Part shown: piece after piece, positions 25,845 to 32,442 of the stretch
Layout of the letters: each line of letters starts with the position of its first letter
Position numbering within the stretch: position 1 is the stretch's first letter
From: Nocardiopsis salina YIM 90010
Lineage (GTDB): Bacteria > Actinomycetota > Actinomycetes > Streptosporangiales > Streptosporangiaceae
NCBI RefSeq assembly: GCF_000341025.1
Contig: NZ_ANBF01000205.1
Location: 31,980-64,816 of the forward strand
Length of the DNA stretch: 32,837 bases
Direction: 5' to 3'
Program-made: the position numbers and the translations under genes
The notes under the pieces: generated by a model
The model's input: the letters and a program-made list of their open reading frames with translations, nothing else
Told to the model about the DNA's origin: nothing
Database searches by the model: none

Positions 25845-25876
25845 TCCACGCTCGTCGTGCATTCCACACTCGTCTT
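25845..25876 (-). promoter_or_regulatory. two candidate target sites for the mini-CRISPR guide
   Basis: On the minus strand ACGAGCGTGGA (25855-25845) equals the first 11 guide positions of the pseudo-spacer at 26117-26149; it is preceded by ACG. The second site, ACGAGTGTGGA (25873-25863), is preceded by AAG and differs from the guide only at position 6. Both lie directly after the cas3 stop, 65-95 bp before a 38-codon ORF. They could be where Cascade carrying this guide binds. An ordinary protein operator with the motif TCCAC-R-CTCGTC is the alternative. Confidence 0.6.
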
Positions 25877-25938
25877 TTGCGTGTGCTGGCGGCCTGTGAG
25901 AAGGTGAAGCTCCATGAGCGAGTGTGAGAGGTGGCGGG

Positions 25939-26055
25939 ATGTGTATGCGCGTCGACGATGAAGGACTGTTCATCCCCAAGTCCTGGCTGAGCGGGTTCAT
26001 GGCGTGCGCCGCGGTCGCTCTGCCCTTGCTGATCTGGTTGCTCGTCCTGCTGTGA
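25939..26055 (+). CDS. hypothetical 38-aa single-pass membrane protein in the cas3-cse1 gap
   Basis: ATG 25939 follows AGAGGTGG at good spacing and opens a 38-codon frame ending TGA at 26055. Residues 1-16 are polar (MCMRVDDEGLFIPKSW). Residues 17-38 form one strongly hydrophobic helix (VALPLLIWLLVLL) running to the last residue, typical of small membrane toxins and small regulatory membrane proteins. It is on the cas strand, between cas3 and cse1. Just upstream are two sites matching the mini-CRISPR guide and, overlapping its start, a 15-codon frame (25914-25961) with its own AAGGTG site. I recognise no family. Reality and toxicity of this protein are hypotheses. Confidence 0.5.
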   Translation: MCMRVDDEGLFIPKSWLSGFMACAAVALPLLIWLLVLL

Positions 26056-26088
26056 CAGGTCGCGTGGTGCACGCGTCCCATGCTCGCG

Positions 26089-26177
26089 CGCCTTCCCCAC
26101 TATCCGTGGGGCGCAAGGAGTCATGTCGGCGCAGTGCTCCACGCTCGTCGACTCACCCCCACGCGTGTGGGGCTCGT
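26089..26177 (-). CRISPR. two-repeat mini-CRISPR with pseudo-spacer (CreA/CreR-like)
   Basis: Minus strand. Pseudo-repeat 1 (26177-26150) matches 22 of 28 bases of the array 1 repeat, including CGAG, CCCCAC and GTGGGG, and ends GGTGAGTC where the arrays end GATGAACC or GGTGAACC. A 33-nt pseudo-spacer follows (26149-26117), starting with G like most array spacers. Pseudo-repeat 2 (26116-26089) keeps the CCCCAC/GTGGGG stem with a five-base loop but little else. Stem-to-stem spacing is exactly 61 nt, the period of the arrays. The pseudo-spacer seed matches 25845-25855 and 25863-25873. The only TATA-like element for it is CATATAGG at 26191-26184. An RNA from here should be cut by Cas6e and loaded into Cascade. 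The partial target match would allow binding but not interference. Confidence 0.75.
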
Positions 26178-26224
26178 GACCAGCCTATATGTGATCACCA
26201 CCGGTTCCGCCCCCTTGAGGTCCC

Positions 26225-27772
26225 ATGACACAGAACATCTTTGACTTGGTGTCCCGCCCGTGGCTCCTGGCCCGCCCACTCGGAGCGGGGGCAGAGGCAA
26301 AGAGCGTTGGGTTGCGCGAGCTATTGGCCCGCGCTCATGAGTACGCGGACGTGGAAGTGCCCCTGCCCCCCGCCACGGCCGGCCTGTGGCGGGTCCTGGC
26401 CTTGCTCACGGCCAGGGTCACCGGACTCGACACGGCTGAGGACCAGGACGAGTGGCTGGACCGACGTGCGGAGGTCCTCGACCGCGGCCATCTCCCCGAG
26501 CAGGCCATCGACTCCTACTTCGCAGCGCACGAGGGGCGATTCGACCTATTCGGTGCATCCGGGCCCCCCTGGATGCAGGACCCACGCCTTCGCGAACAAT
26601 GCGCGAAGAGCGCCGGGGTGAACAAACTGGTGTGGGGCAGGCCGGCCGGGAACAACCTGGTCTGGCTCGGCCACCACGTCGACAGTTCCCCCGCACCAGT
26701 CACTGCCGCCGAGGCCGCCTGGTCGTTGCTGGCCTGGCTCTATTACGGGCCTTCCGGACGGTGTGCCAGCCGTGAGGTCGCCGACACCAAGGAAGCCAAT
26801 GCAACTGCGGGCCCTCTGCGGCGTGTGGTCTCGTACCATCCGGCAGGCCCCGACCTCTTCCATTCCCTGGTCCTGAACATCCCCTATCCCGGCGATGAGA
26901 GCGAACAGACCCCGGCCCCGTGGGAGGCTGCAGAACTTCCCGATCCCTTGGGGCTGCCGCCCTCCGGTGATGGGCTGGCCGAGCTCTTGGTCTCCCGATA
27001 CCGCCACGCACTTCTGCTGGAGCCCGATTCCGAGGGCAATCACGTCGTGGATGCGTGGATCACCTGGGCATGGCGCCACCCCGGGCCAGACCTGCGCGAT
27101 CCCTACGTCATTCACGACACGAGTCAGGCCGGTGCCATCTACGCCCGGCGGGCGGATGCCGACCGGGCGGTCTGGCGCGACCTCGATGCTCTGCTCCTCA
27201 AGTCCAGCGGCGGTGGGCAGACACGGCGCCCGGAGATCCTCGACTGGTGTGGCCCCAACGTGGGTCTGTCCACACGAGTGCGCCGGGATCTTTCCCTACG
27301 GGCGTTCGGGTTCGACCAGGACGGCCAGACCCGGGACAAGCAGTGGTTTGCCGCCACGACCCCGCCGGTTCTGCGGTGGCTGACGGACGAGGAAGCGGGC
27401 GCTGCCCCCGAAACGGCCTATCGCGTCAGCGCCGCACGGGAAGCCGCGGAACGCTCGGGGCGGGCGCTCAGCGCAGTCCTCCGAGCCGGCTGGCATCAGG
27501 CCACGGGTGTCAACGAAGGAGCAGGTCCCTGGCTACGGCGCGGCCTCAGCCGCTACTGGCAACGTGCTGAAGAAGAGTTCTGGAAGATCGTTTTCGACGA
27601 TCACCGGACAGGACCTGGAAACACATTCATCCATACCGCAGTAGAAGCATTCGAGTACGTCACCGAGCCTTATGCGCGCCGCCCCCGTATGGCCGAGGCA
27701 CTCGAAAAGGTACGCCGAGGCCTCTACTCCGGATGGATCACCCCCGCCTCAACCGCTGAGGAGTCACAGTGA
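26225..27772 (+). CDS. casA: Cascade large subunit Cse1 (Cas8e)
   Basis: A 515-aa Cse1/Cas8e, the Cascade subunit that recognises the PAM and helps recruit Cas3. The start MTQNIFDLVSRPWLLARP and the LRELLARAHEY segment are typical of the family, as are FDLFGASGPPWMQDP and NKLVWGRPAGNNLVW in the central part. Length is normal. ATG 26225 follows GAGG with a short spacer. It starts the overlapping Cascade operon; its upstream region holds the mini-CRISPR, whose first pseudo-repeat ends 48 bp before this start, so cse1 transcription and the mini-CRISPR promoter are divergent and probably interfere. Confidence 0.95.
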   Translation: MTQNIFDLVSRPWLLARPLGAGAEAKSVGLRELLARAHEYADVEVPLPPATAGLWRVLALLTARVTGLDTAEDQDEWLDRRAEVLDRGHLPEQAIDSYFAAHEGRFDLFGASGPPWMQDPRLREQCAKSAGVNKLVWGRPAGNNLVWLGHHVDSSPAPVTAAEAAWSLLAWLYYGPSGRCASREVADTKEANATAGPLRRVVSYHPAGPDLFHSLVLNIPYPGDESEQTPAPWEAAELPDPLGLPPSGDGLAELLVSRYRHALLLEPDSEGNHVVDAWITWAWRHPGPDLRDPYVIHDTSQAGAIYARRADADRAVWRDLDALLLKSSGGGQTRRPEILDWCGPNVGLSTRVRRDLSLRAFGFDQDGQTRDKQWFAATTPPVLRWLTDEEAGAAPETAYRVSAAREAAERSGRALSAVLRAGWHQATGVNEGAGPWLRRGLSRYWQRAEEEFWKIVFDDHRTGPGNTFIHTAVEAFEYVTEPYARRPRMAEALEKVRRGLYSGWITPASTAEESQ

Positions 27773-28479
27773 ATCGCGACGCACTCGTCGAATCGGGCGA
27801 TCGCATGGTCGCCTACGTGCGCAGGGTCAACGCACGGGAACCTGGTACCCGTGCTGCCCTACGACGTGGTCTGGGCCGACCACCGGAAGACATCGCCAAC
27901 TTCCACGCTCACGCCATCGTGACCCGCTACCTCCCTGAAAACCACGATCGGGCCACAGAACGCGCCTTCTACACCGTCGCCGCGCTCGTGGCCGCTCAGC
28001 CGCGCGGAGCCCGCGACCAGGAAGCAGCAGAAGCATCCCAGGACGAGGAGACCGCCACTAGCACCCTCGAAGAGCCGCCTGCATATGAGGCCGCACCACC
28101 TGAAGCGGCCGCCCTACCAGCTGACGGCCGCTCTGCCCAGCAGCCGCGCCTCACGCTGGGCCAGACGTTGGCCCGGGCTGTGGAGAACGGCCACCTGAAG
28201 GGCGACATGGTACGTGACCGTCTGCACCTGCTCGCCCGGTACCGCACGGACCGACTCCACCGCGAGCTGCCCAAACTCATCGCCCACCTGCGTGCGGACC
28301 ACGTGTGGGTCGACTGGGGCCTGCTCTTGCGCGACCTGGCGCGCTGGGGCACCGAACGCGCCTACGTATCCAAGCAATGGGTGCAGCAGTACCACCGCAC
28401 ACGGGACCAGATCCAGCGCCAACGAAGCCAACACGACCAGACCGCCACCCCCGACTCCCCTGAGAGCGAGACAGTATGA
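27769..28479 (+). CDS. casB: Cascade small subunit Cse2 (Cas11e)
   Basis: A 236-aa Cse2/Cas11 subunit, two copies of which line the belly of Cascade and hold the displaced strand. N-terminal helices (EPGTRAALRRGLGRP) and the C-terminal bundle (LARYRTDRLHRELPKLI, then WVDWGLLLRDLARWG and VSKQWVQQYH) match the family. Between them, residues about 88-125 form an Ala/Glu/Pro-rich low-complexity linker that makes it longer than the ~160-200 aa norm. The GTG start overlaps the cse1 stop by four bases (GTGA), so translation is coupled. Confidence 0.93.
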   Translation: MNRDALVESGDRMVAYVRRVNAREPGTRAALRRGLGRPPEDIANFHAHAIVTRYLPENHDRATERAFYTVAALVAAQPRGARDQEAAEASQDEETATSTLEEPPAYEAAPPEAAALPADGRSAQQPRLTLGQTLARAVENGHLKGDMVRDRLHLLARYRTDRLHRELPKLIAHLRADHVWVDWGLLLRDLARWGTERAYVSKQWVQQYHRTRDQIQRQRSQHDQTATPDSPESETV

Positions 28480-29609
28480 ATACCCCCGTCTACCTCGACA
28501 TCCACGCCCTGCAGACCCTGCCCTACTCCAACGTCAACCGCGACGACCTCGGCTTGCCCAAGGTCGTCGAGTACGGAGGGGTCGAGCGCACCCGCGTTTC
28601 CAGCCAGAGCTGGAAACGGGCCGTACGCCACCAGGTCGAGACCAAACTCGCTGATCCGGCGGTGCGGACCCGCCGGATCATCACCGCTGTCGCCGAGCGG
28701 CTGACCGCCCAAGGCTGGAGTTCGGAACTGGCAGAACTGGCTGGTCGACAGGTGGTCGCCGCGGCCGGCAAGGGCATCAAACTCGAGCGCGACAAGGAGG
28801 GACAGCTCCCCAGCACCTCCGTGCTCCTGTACGTGCCGACCAAGGGGTTGGACGAGCTCGCCCGACTGGCTGTGGACCACGAGCAGGAGCTCCAGCGCAT
28901 CACCGGGCAGAAGAACCCCAAGACTGTTCTGCCTTCGGACCAGGTGGCTGAGATCCTCCGCTCTCGGAACGCCACCATCAACTTGTTCGGGCGCATGCTG
29001 GCCGAGCTCCCCGGGGCAGACGTCGACGGAGCGGTGCAGTTCGCCCATGCCTTCACCGTGCACGGGACCGAAGTGGAAACCGACTTCTTCACGGCCGTGG
29101 ATGACATCCTTCCCGCCGACGATCGCGGGAGCGGGCACATGAATGTGGGCCAGTTCAGCGCCGGCACCTTCTACCGGTACGCGAACGTCAACCTCGGCAC
29201 GCTGCTGCACAACCTTGAAGGGGACACTGCGACGGCCCGGGAACTGATCTCAGAGTTCCTCGCCGGGTTCTTGGCCACCGTCCCGGGCGGAAAACAGACG
29301 GCGACCGGTGCGATGACCGTCCCCGAACTGGTGTACGTGGCCGTTCGCGGAGACCGGCCCATCTCCTTCGCGCCCGCCTTCGAACAGCCGGTGACCAGTA
29401 CCCAGGGTTACTCCGACAAAGCGCGCACCGCACTGTCGACCTACGCTCGACGGCTGCACACCCTCTGGGGAGAAGACGACCTGCACTTCAGCGCCCACGC
29501 CGGGTTCGATGGCTCGGATGAAGCGCTTCCGGGCCTGGGAGAGCGACAGGACTCCTACCCCCGGCTGCGCACGGAGGCGATCAATGCGGCATTCGGGGCA
29601 GGCCGATGA
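28476..29609 (+). CDS. casC: Cascade backbone subunit Cas7e (Cse4/CasC)
   Basis: A 377-aa Cas7e, six copies of which form the crRNA-binding backbone of Cascade. Family features: YLDIHALQTLPYSNVNRDDLG near the start, RTRVSSQSWKRAVR, then DVDGAVQFAHAFTVH and GSGHMNVGQFSAGTFYRY. The thumb of each Cas7e flips out every sixth crRNA base, which is relevant to the guide mismatch discussed for this locus. The ATG overlaps the cse2 stop by four bases (ATGA). Confidence 0.96.
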   Translation: MNTPVYLDIHALQTLPYSNVNRDDLGLPKVVEYGGVERTRVSSQSWKRAVRHQVETKLADPAVRTRRIITAVAERLTAQGWSSELAELAGRQVVAAAGKGIKLERDKEGQLPSTSVLLYVPTKGLDELARLAVDHEQELQRITGQKNPKTVLPSDQVAEILRSRNATINLFGRMLAELPGADVDGAVQFAHAFTVHGTEVETDFFTAVDDILPADDRGSGHMNVGQFSAGTFYRYANVNLGTLLHNLEGDTATARELISEFLAGFLATVPGGKQTATGAMTVPELVYVAVRGDRPISFAPAFEQPVTSTQGYSDKARTALSTYARRLHTLWGEDDLHFSAHAGFDGSDEALPGLGERQDSYPRLRTEAINAAFGAGR

Positions 29610-30376
29610 GGGGGTTTCTGCTCAGGTTCGCCGGCCCCATGCAGAGTTGGGGCGAGCACAGCGCCTTTGGTGTCCGCGACACGACCCCATTTCCCACACG
29701 CTCGGGGATGATCGGCATGTTCGCCGCGGCGCAGGGACTTGCGCGAGGTGCCGACCTCTCCTTGTACGAGTCCCTGCGATTCACAGTTCGGGTGGACCGG
29801 CCCGGAACGCGAATGGTGGATTTCCACACCGCGGGCGGGGGTGTCCCTGCCCGCGGCACGATCCCAACGGCTGAAGGAAAACGCAAAGGCGTAGAGGTCT
29901 CCACCGTTGTGACCGAGCGCGGTTACCTCGCCGACGCGGTCTTCACCATCGCTGTCGAGGCCCCCGATGACCTGGGCGAGTCGATCACGGCAGCCCTGAG
30001 AAAGCCGCACTGGCAGCCCTATCTCGGTAGACGAAGCCACGTCCCGGACCCACTCCTGCTCCTGCGCCCCGACGTTGCAGACCCCGTTGCCGAACTACGG
30101 ACCAGGGCGCCGCTTCCTCCCGCTCGACAGAAGCCGGAGACTGTCCCCGTCGACTTCGTTCACGAAGGCGAAACCGGTAGCGGCGCGGAACAAGACGGCC
30201 GACGCACGCGGCACATACTCAACGACATACCGCAGACCTTCGATGCCCAACGACGTTCCTACGCCACCCGCGCGGTCACCGTGCTGCCAGAAGGCCTGCC
30301 CGGGGTACTCGCGCACTGGCGGGATCACGACCAGTTCCTGGACGGGCTCTATCAGTACGCTGCGGAGGCGACATGA
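29606..30376 (+). CDS. casD: Cascade subunit Cas5e (CasD)
   Basis: A 256-aa Cas5e, which caps the crRNA 5' handle. The family N-terminus MRGFLLRFAGPMQSWGE and the TTPFPTRSGMIGMFAAAQG glycine-rich segment are present, as are VDFHTAGGG and KPHWQPYLGRRS. It overlaps cas7e by four bases (ATGA) and cas6e by four bases, keeping the Cascade genes as one translationally coupled string. Confidence 0.95.
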   Translation: MRGFLLRFAGPMQSWGEHSAFGVRDTTPFPTRSGMIGMFAAAQGLARGADLSLYESLRFTVRVDRPGTRMVDFHTAGGGVPARGTIPTAEGKRKGVEVSTVVTERGYLADAVFTIAVEAPDDLGESITAALRKPHWQPYLGRRSHVPDPLLLLRPDVADPVAELRTRAPLPPARQKPETVPVDFVHEGETGSGAEQDGRRTRHILNDIPQTFDAQRRSYATRAVTVLPEGLPGVLAHWRDHDQFLDGLYQYAAEAT

Positions 30377-31017
30377 CACTCTGGCTGACCAGGATCACCC
30401 CCAATCCCAGTTCGGCCCAGGCCCGCTCCGACTTCGCCGGTGCTGGGGCAATACACCGACGGCTGATGAGCCTGCTGCCCCCGGAGGAGCTCGGGACTAG
30501 CCCGCGACAGGCCGCGGGACTGCTTTTCCGGATGGAAGAAACCCGTCGGGGAAGCTCCATCCTCGTCCAGAGCGCCCGCGAGCTCGACCCTTACCGACTC
30601 CCCGACGGCTATGGGCGTATGGAGCGCCGTGAACTCTCGCCGTTGCTGGATGCGTTGGATGCGGGACATCCCGTCCGATACCGGATCGTCGCCAGCCCGA
30701 CCAAACGCATCGGACGGTCGAAGGAGCGCGGCGTCAAAGAAAAGACCATCCCGCTGCGTGGGCCGGAAGCTGAAGACTGGTGGCGAAAGAGAGCGCAGGA
30801 GCACGGTCTGGAACCACGATCACTCATCTCACAAGACCGCCCTGACGCCACTGACGGTTCCCGCGGACGCAGGATCCGCCACGCGGCGGTGCTCTTTCAG
30901 GGGGTGGGGACAGTAGTCGACGCAGACGCCTTGCGCGCCGCGGTGGAGCGCGGGATCGGTCGAGGAAAGTCCCACGGATGTGGTCTGCTCAGCCTGGCAC
31001 CCATGGAGGCCTCCTGA
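30373..31017 (+). CDS. casE: crRNA-processing endoribonuclease Cas6e (CasE)
   Basis: A 214-aa Cas6e that cuts pre-crRNA at the 3' base of the repeat hairpin, leaving an 8-nt 5' handle. A conserved histidine lies in GAIHRRLMSLLP near residue 29. The C-terminal glycine-rich loop GIGRGKSHGCGLLSLAP is the RAMP signature. It must handle both array repeats and, if expressed, the mini-CRISPR pseudo-repeats, which share the CCCCAC/GTGGGG stem. It overlaps cas5e by four bases and cas1 by one base. Confidence 0.95.
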   Translation: MTLWLTRITPNPSSAQARSDFAGAGAIHRRLMSLLPPEELGTSPRQAAGLLFRMEETRRGSSILVQSARELDPYRLPDGYGRMERRELSPLLDALDAGHPVRYRIVASPTKRIGRSKERGVKEKTIPLRGPEAEDWWRKRAQEHGLEPRSLISQDRPDATDGSRGRRIRHAAVLFQGVGTVVDADALRAAVERGIGRGKSHGCGLLSLAPMEAS

Positions 31018-31997
31018 TGTCGGACGGAGTGGGTGCGCGCCGCAAGCTCGCATCGCCGACCTTGGCCATGCTGCCGCGGGTGTCCGACGGGCTGGCCTTT
31101 CTCTACATCGACATCGCCCGTGTCGAACAGACGGACACGGGCGTCTGTGCTGTGACCGAACCGGAGGAAGGCCAGGTCTACCGCACCTATCTGCCCACGG
31201 CATCTCTGGCGTGTGTCCTGCTCGGCCCGGGAACGTCCATCACGCAGCGGGCGCTGTCGACCTTCATGCGTCACGGTACGACCGTGATCGCGGTGGGATC
31301 CGGCGGGGTGCGCTGCTACGGGGCGCTGCAACCGACGGATCGCACCACCGAATGGCTCGAACGGCAAGTCAGAGCTTGGTCCGACCCCGCAACGCGGCTG
31401 GACGTGGCCCGGAGGATGTACGAGCTCAGGTTCGGCGAAGACATCGCCCCCGGCACCCCGCTGGAAAGCATGCGCGGGATCGAAGGGCAACGTATGAAAG
31501 CCCTGTACCGCGCATTGGCCCAGCGCCAGAAACTGCGACCGTTCAAGCGCAGCTACGACCCTCTCGACTGGAGCGCTCAAGATCCGGTCAACGTGGCCCT
31601 GTCCGCTGCCAGCGCGGCGTTCTACGGGATCGCGCACGCCGTCATTTCACACCTGGGATGCTCTCCCGCGCTGGGGTTCATTCACACAGGAAAGCAACAG
31701 TCCCTCGTCTACGACATCGCCGACCTCTACAAGGCCGAGGTGACGGTCCCGATCGCATTCTCCCTCGCACACTCGGACAATCCTGACTCCGAGGCCAGAC
31801 GCAAACTGAGGGAAGACTTCCGCCTCTACCGACGGCTTCCGCAAATCATTCGTGATCTGCAGTGGCTCTTGGACCCGGAACGCCCCGATCGTGAAGACCT
31901 TGAAGATGAAGAGGAACCCGTCCAATTGGTCGACCTCTGGGACCCGGAGTCAGGCAGAGTCCGTGGTGGAACCAACTACGGCGACGAGGTGCTCTAG
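31017..31997 (+). CDS. cas1: type I-E CRISPR integrase Cas1
   Basis: A 326-aa Cas1e, the metal-dependent integrase that inserts new spacers at the leader end. Catalytic residues are seen in SMRGIEGQRMKALY (Glu), GFIHTGKQQSLVYDIADLYKAE (His and two Asp). Start ATG 31017 overlaps the cas6e stop by one base (TGATG), with GGAGG ten bases upstream; the longer frame from 30978 lies inside cas6e. The tail is acidic (DLEDEEEPVQLVDLWD). With Cas2 it should serve both arrays, which share leader motifs. Confidence 0.97.
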   Translation: MSDGVGARRKLASPTLAMLPRVSDGLAFLYIDIARVEQTDTGVCAVTEPEEGQVYRTYLPTASLACVLLGPGTSITQRALSTFMRHGTTVIAVGSGGVRCYGALQPTDRTTEWLERQVRAWSDPATRLDVARRMYELRFGEDIAPGTPLESMRGIEGQRMKALYRALAQRQKLRPFKRSYDPLDWSAQDPVNVALSAASAAFYGIAHAVISHLGCSPALGFIHTGKQQSLVYDIADLYKAEVTVPIAFSLAHSDNPDSEARRKLREDFRLYRRLPQIIRDLQWLLDPERPDREDLEDEEEPVQLVDLWDPESGRVRGGTNYGDEVL

Positions 31998-32006
31998 GAG
32001 AATCGT

Positions 32007-32393
32007 GTGGCGAACTTGGTGGTCATCACAACAGCAGCTGTCCCCGACCACGTTCGAGGGGCACTCACGCGATGGATGATCGAGCCCAAGGCGGGTTGCT
32101 ACGTGGGCACGCTCTCTGCCCGGGTGCGCGAGGAGCTCTGGGAGGTTGTCAGCGCCTCTCTCGGCGAAGGTTCGGCTGTCTGCGTCCATCCTGCGGACAA
32201 CGAGCAGCGTTTCCTTGTCAGGACCGCTGGACCTCAGCGCCGTGAAGTCGTTGACTACGAAGGCCTCCAACTGATCCAGATGAGCCCCGAGGAAGCGGGC
32301 GGCCCCCATTGGGTCGAAGAGAGCCTAAAGCCACTAAACAGGGGTGCTACCGAGAGTGATCGTGTAATCACGAATGGGCGCTCAGGTGCGTGA
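32007..32393 (+). CDS. cas2: type I-E Cas2
   Basis: A 128-aa Cas2e, the dimeric scaffold of the Cas1-Cas2 spacer integrase. Family features: MANLVVITTAAVPDHVRGAL, then WMIEPKAGCYVGTLSARVRE. It exceeds the ~95-100 aa of E. coli Cas2 by about 30 residues; the tail (RGATESDRVITNGRSGA) may be a non-conserved read into the leader. GTG 32007 has GGAG six bases upstream. It starts nine bases after cas1 and stops 15 bp before the leader motif of array 2. Confidence 0.94.
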   Translation: MANLVVITTAAVPDHVRGALTRWMIEPKAGCYVGTLSARVREELWEVVSASLGEGSAVCVHPADNEQRFLVRTAGPQRREVVDYEGLQLIQMSPEEAGGPHWVEESLKPLNRGATESDRVITNGRSGA

Positions 32394-32408
32394 TTAGTGA
32401 TCAAAAAA

Positions 32409-32442
32409 TGGTAACGGCATGCAGCGTGGCAGGTCATAAAGT
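32409..32442 (+). promoter_or_regulatory. leader-proximal motif of CRISPR array 2
   Basis: The last 34 nt before repeat 1 have TGGTAACGGC, ten variable bases, GCAGGTC, three variable bases, AAGT, in gap-free register with array 1's leader. Only about 50 bp separate the cas2 stop and the first repeat, so transcription of array 2 may partly come from the cas operon. Confidence 0.7.

Noticed and set aside
26089-26177. The two CCCCAC/GTGGGG hairpins as simple terminators
   Set aside because: No T tracts, exact 61-nt spacing, and extended repeat similarity outside the stem in pseudo-repeat 1 make independent terminators a poor explanation.
26089-26177. Reading the mini-CRISPR on the plus strand, like the main arrays
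   Set aside because: Only about 16 of 28 bases match the repeat in that direction, against 22 of 28 on the minus strand, and the shared seed would then fall at the PAM-distal end.
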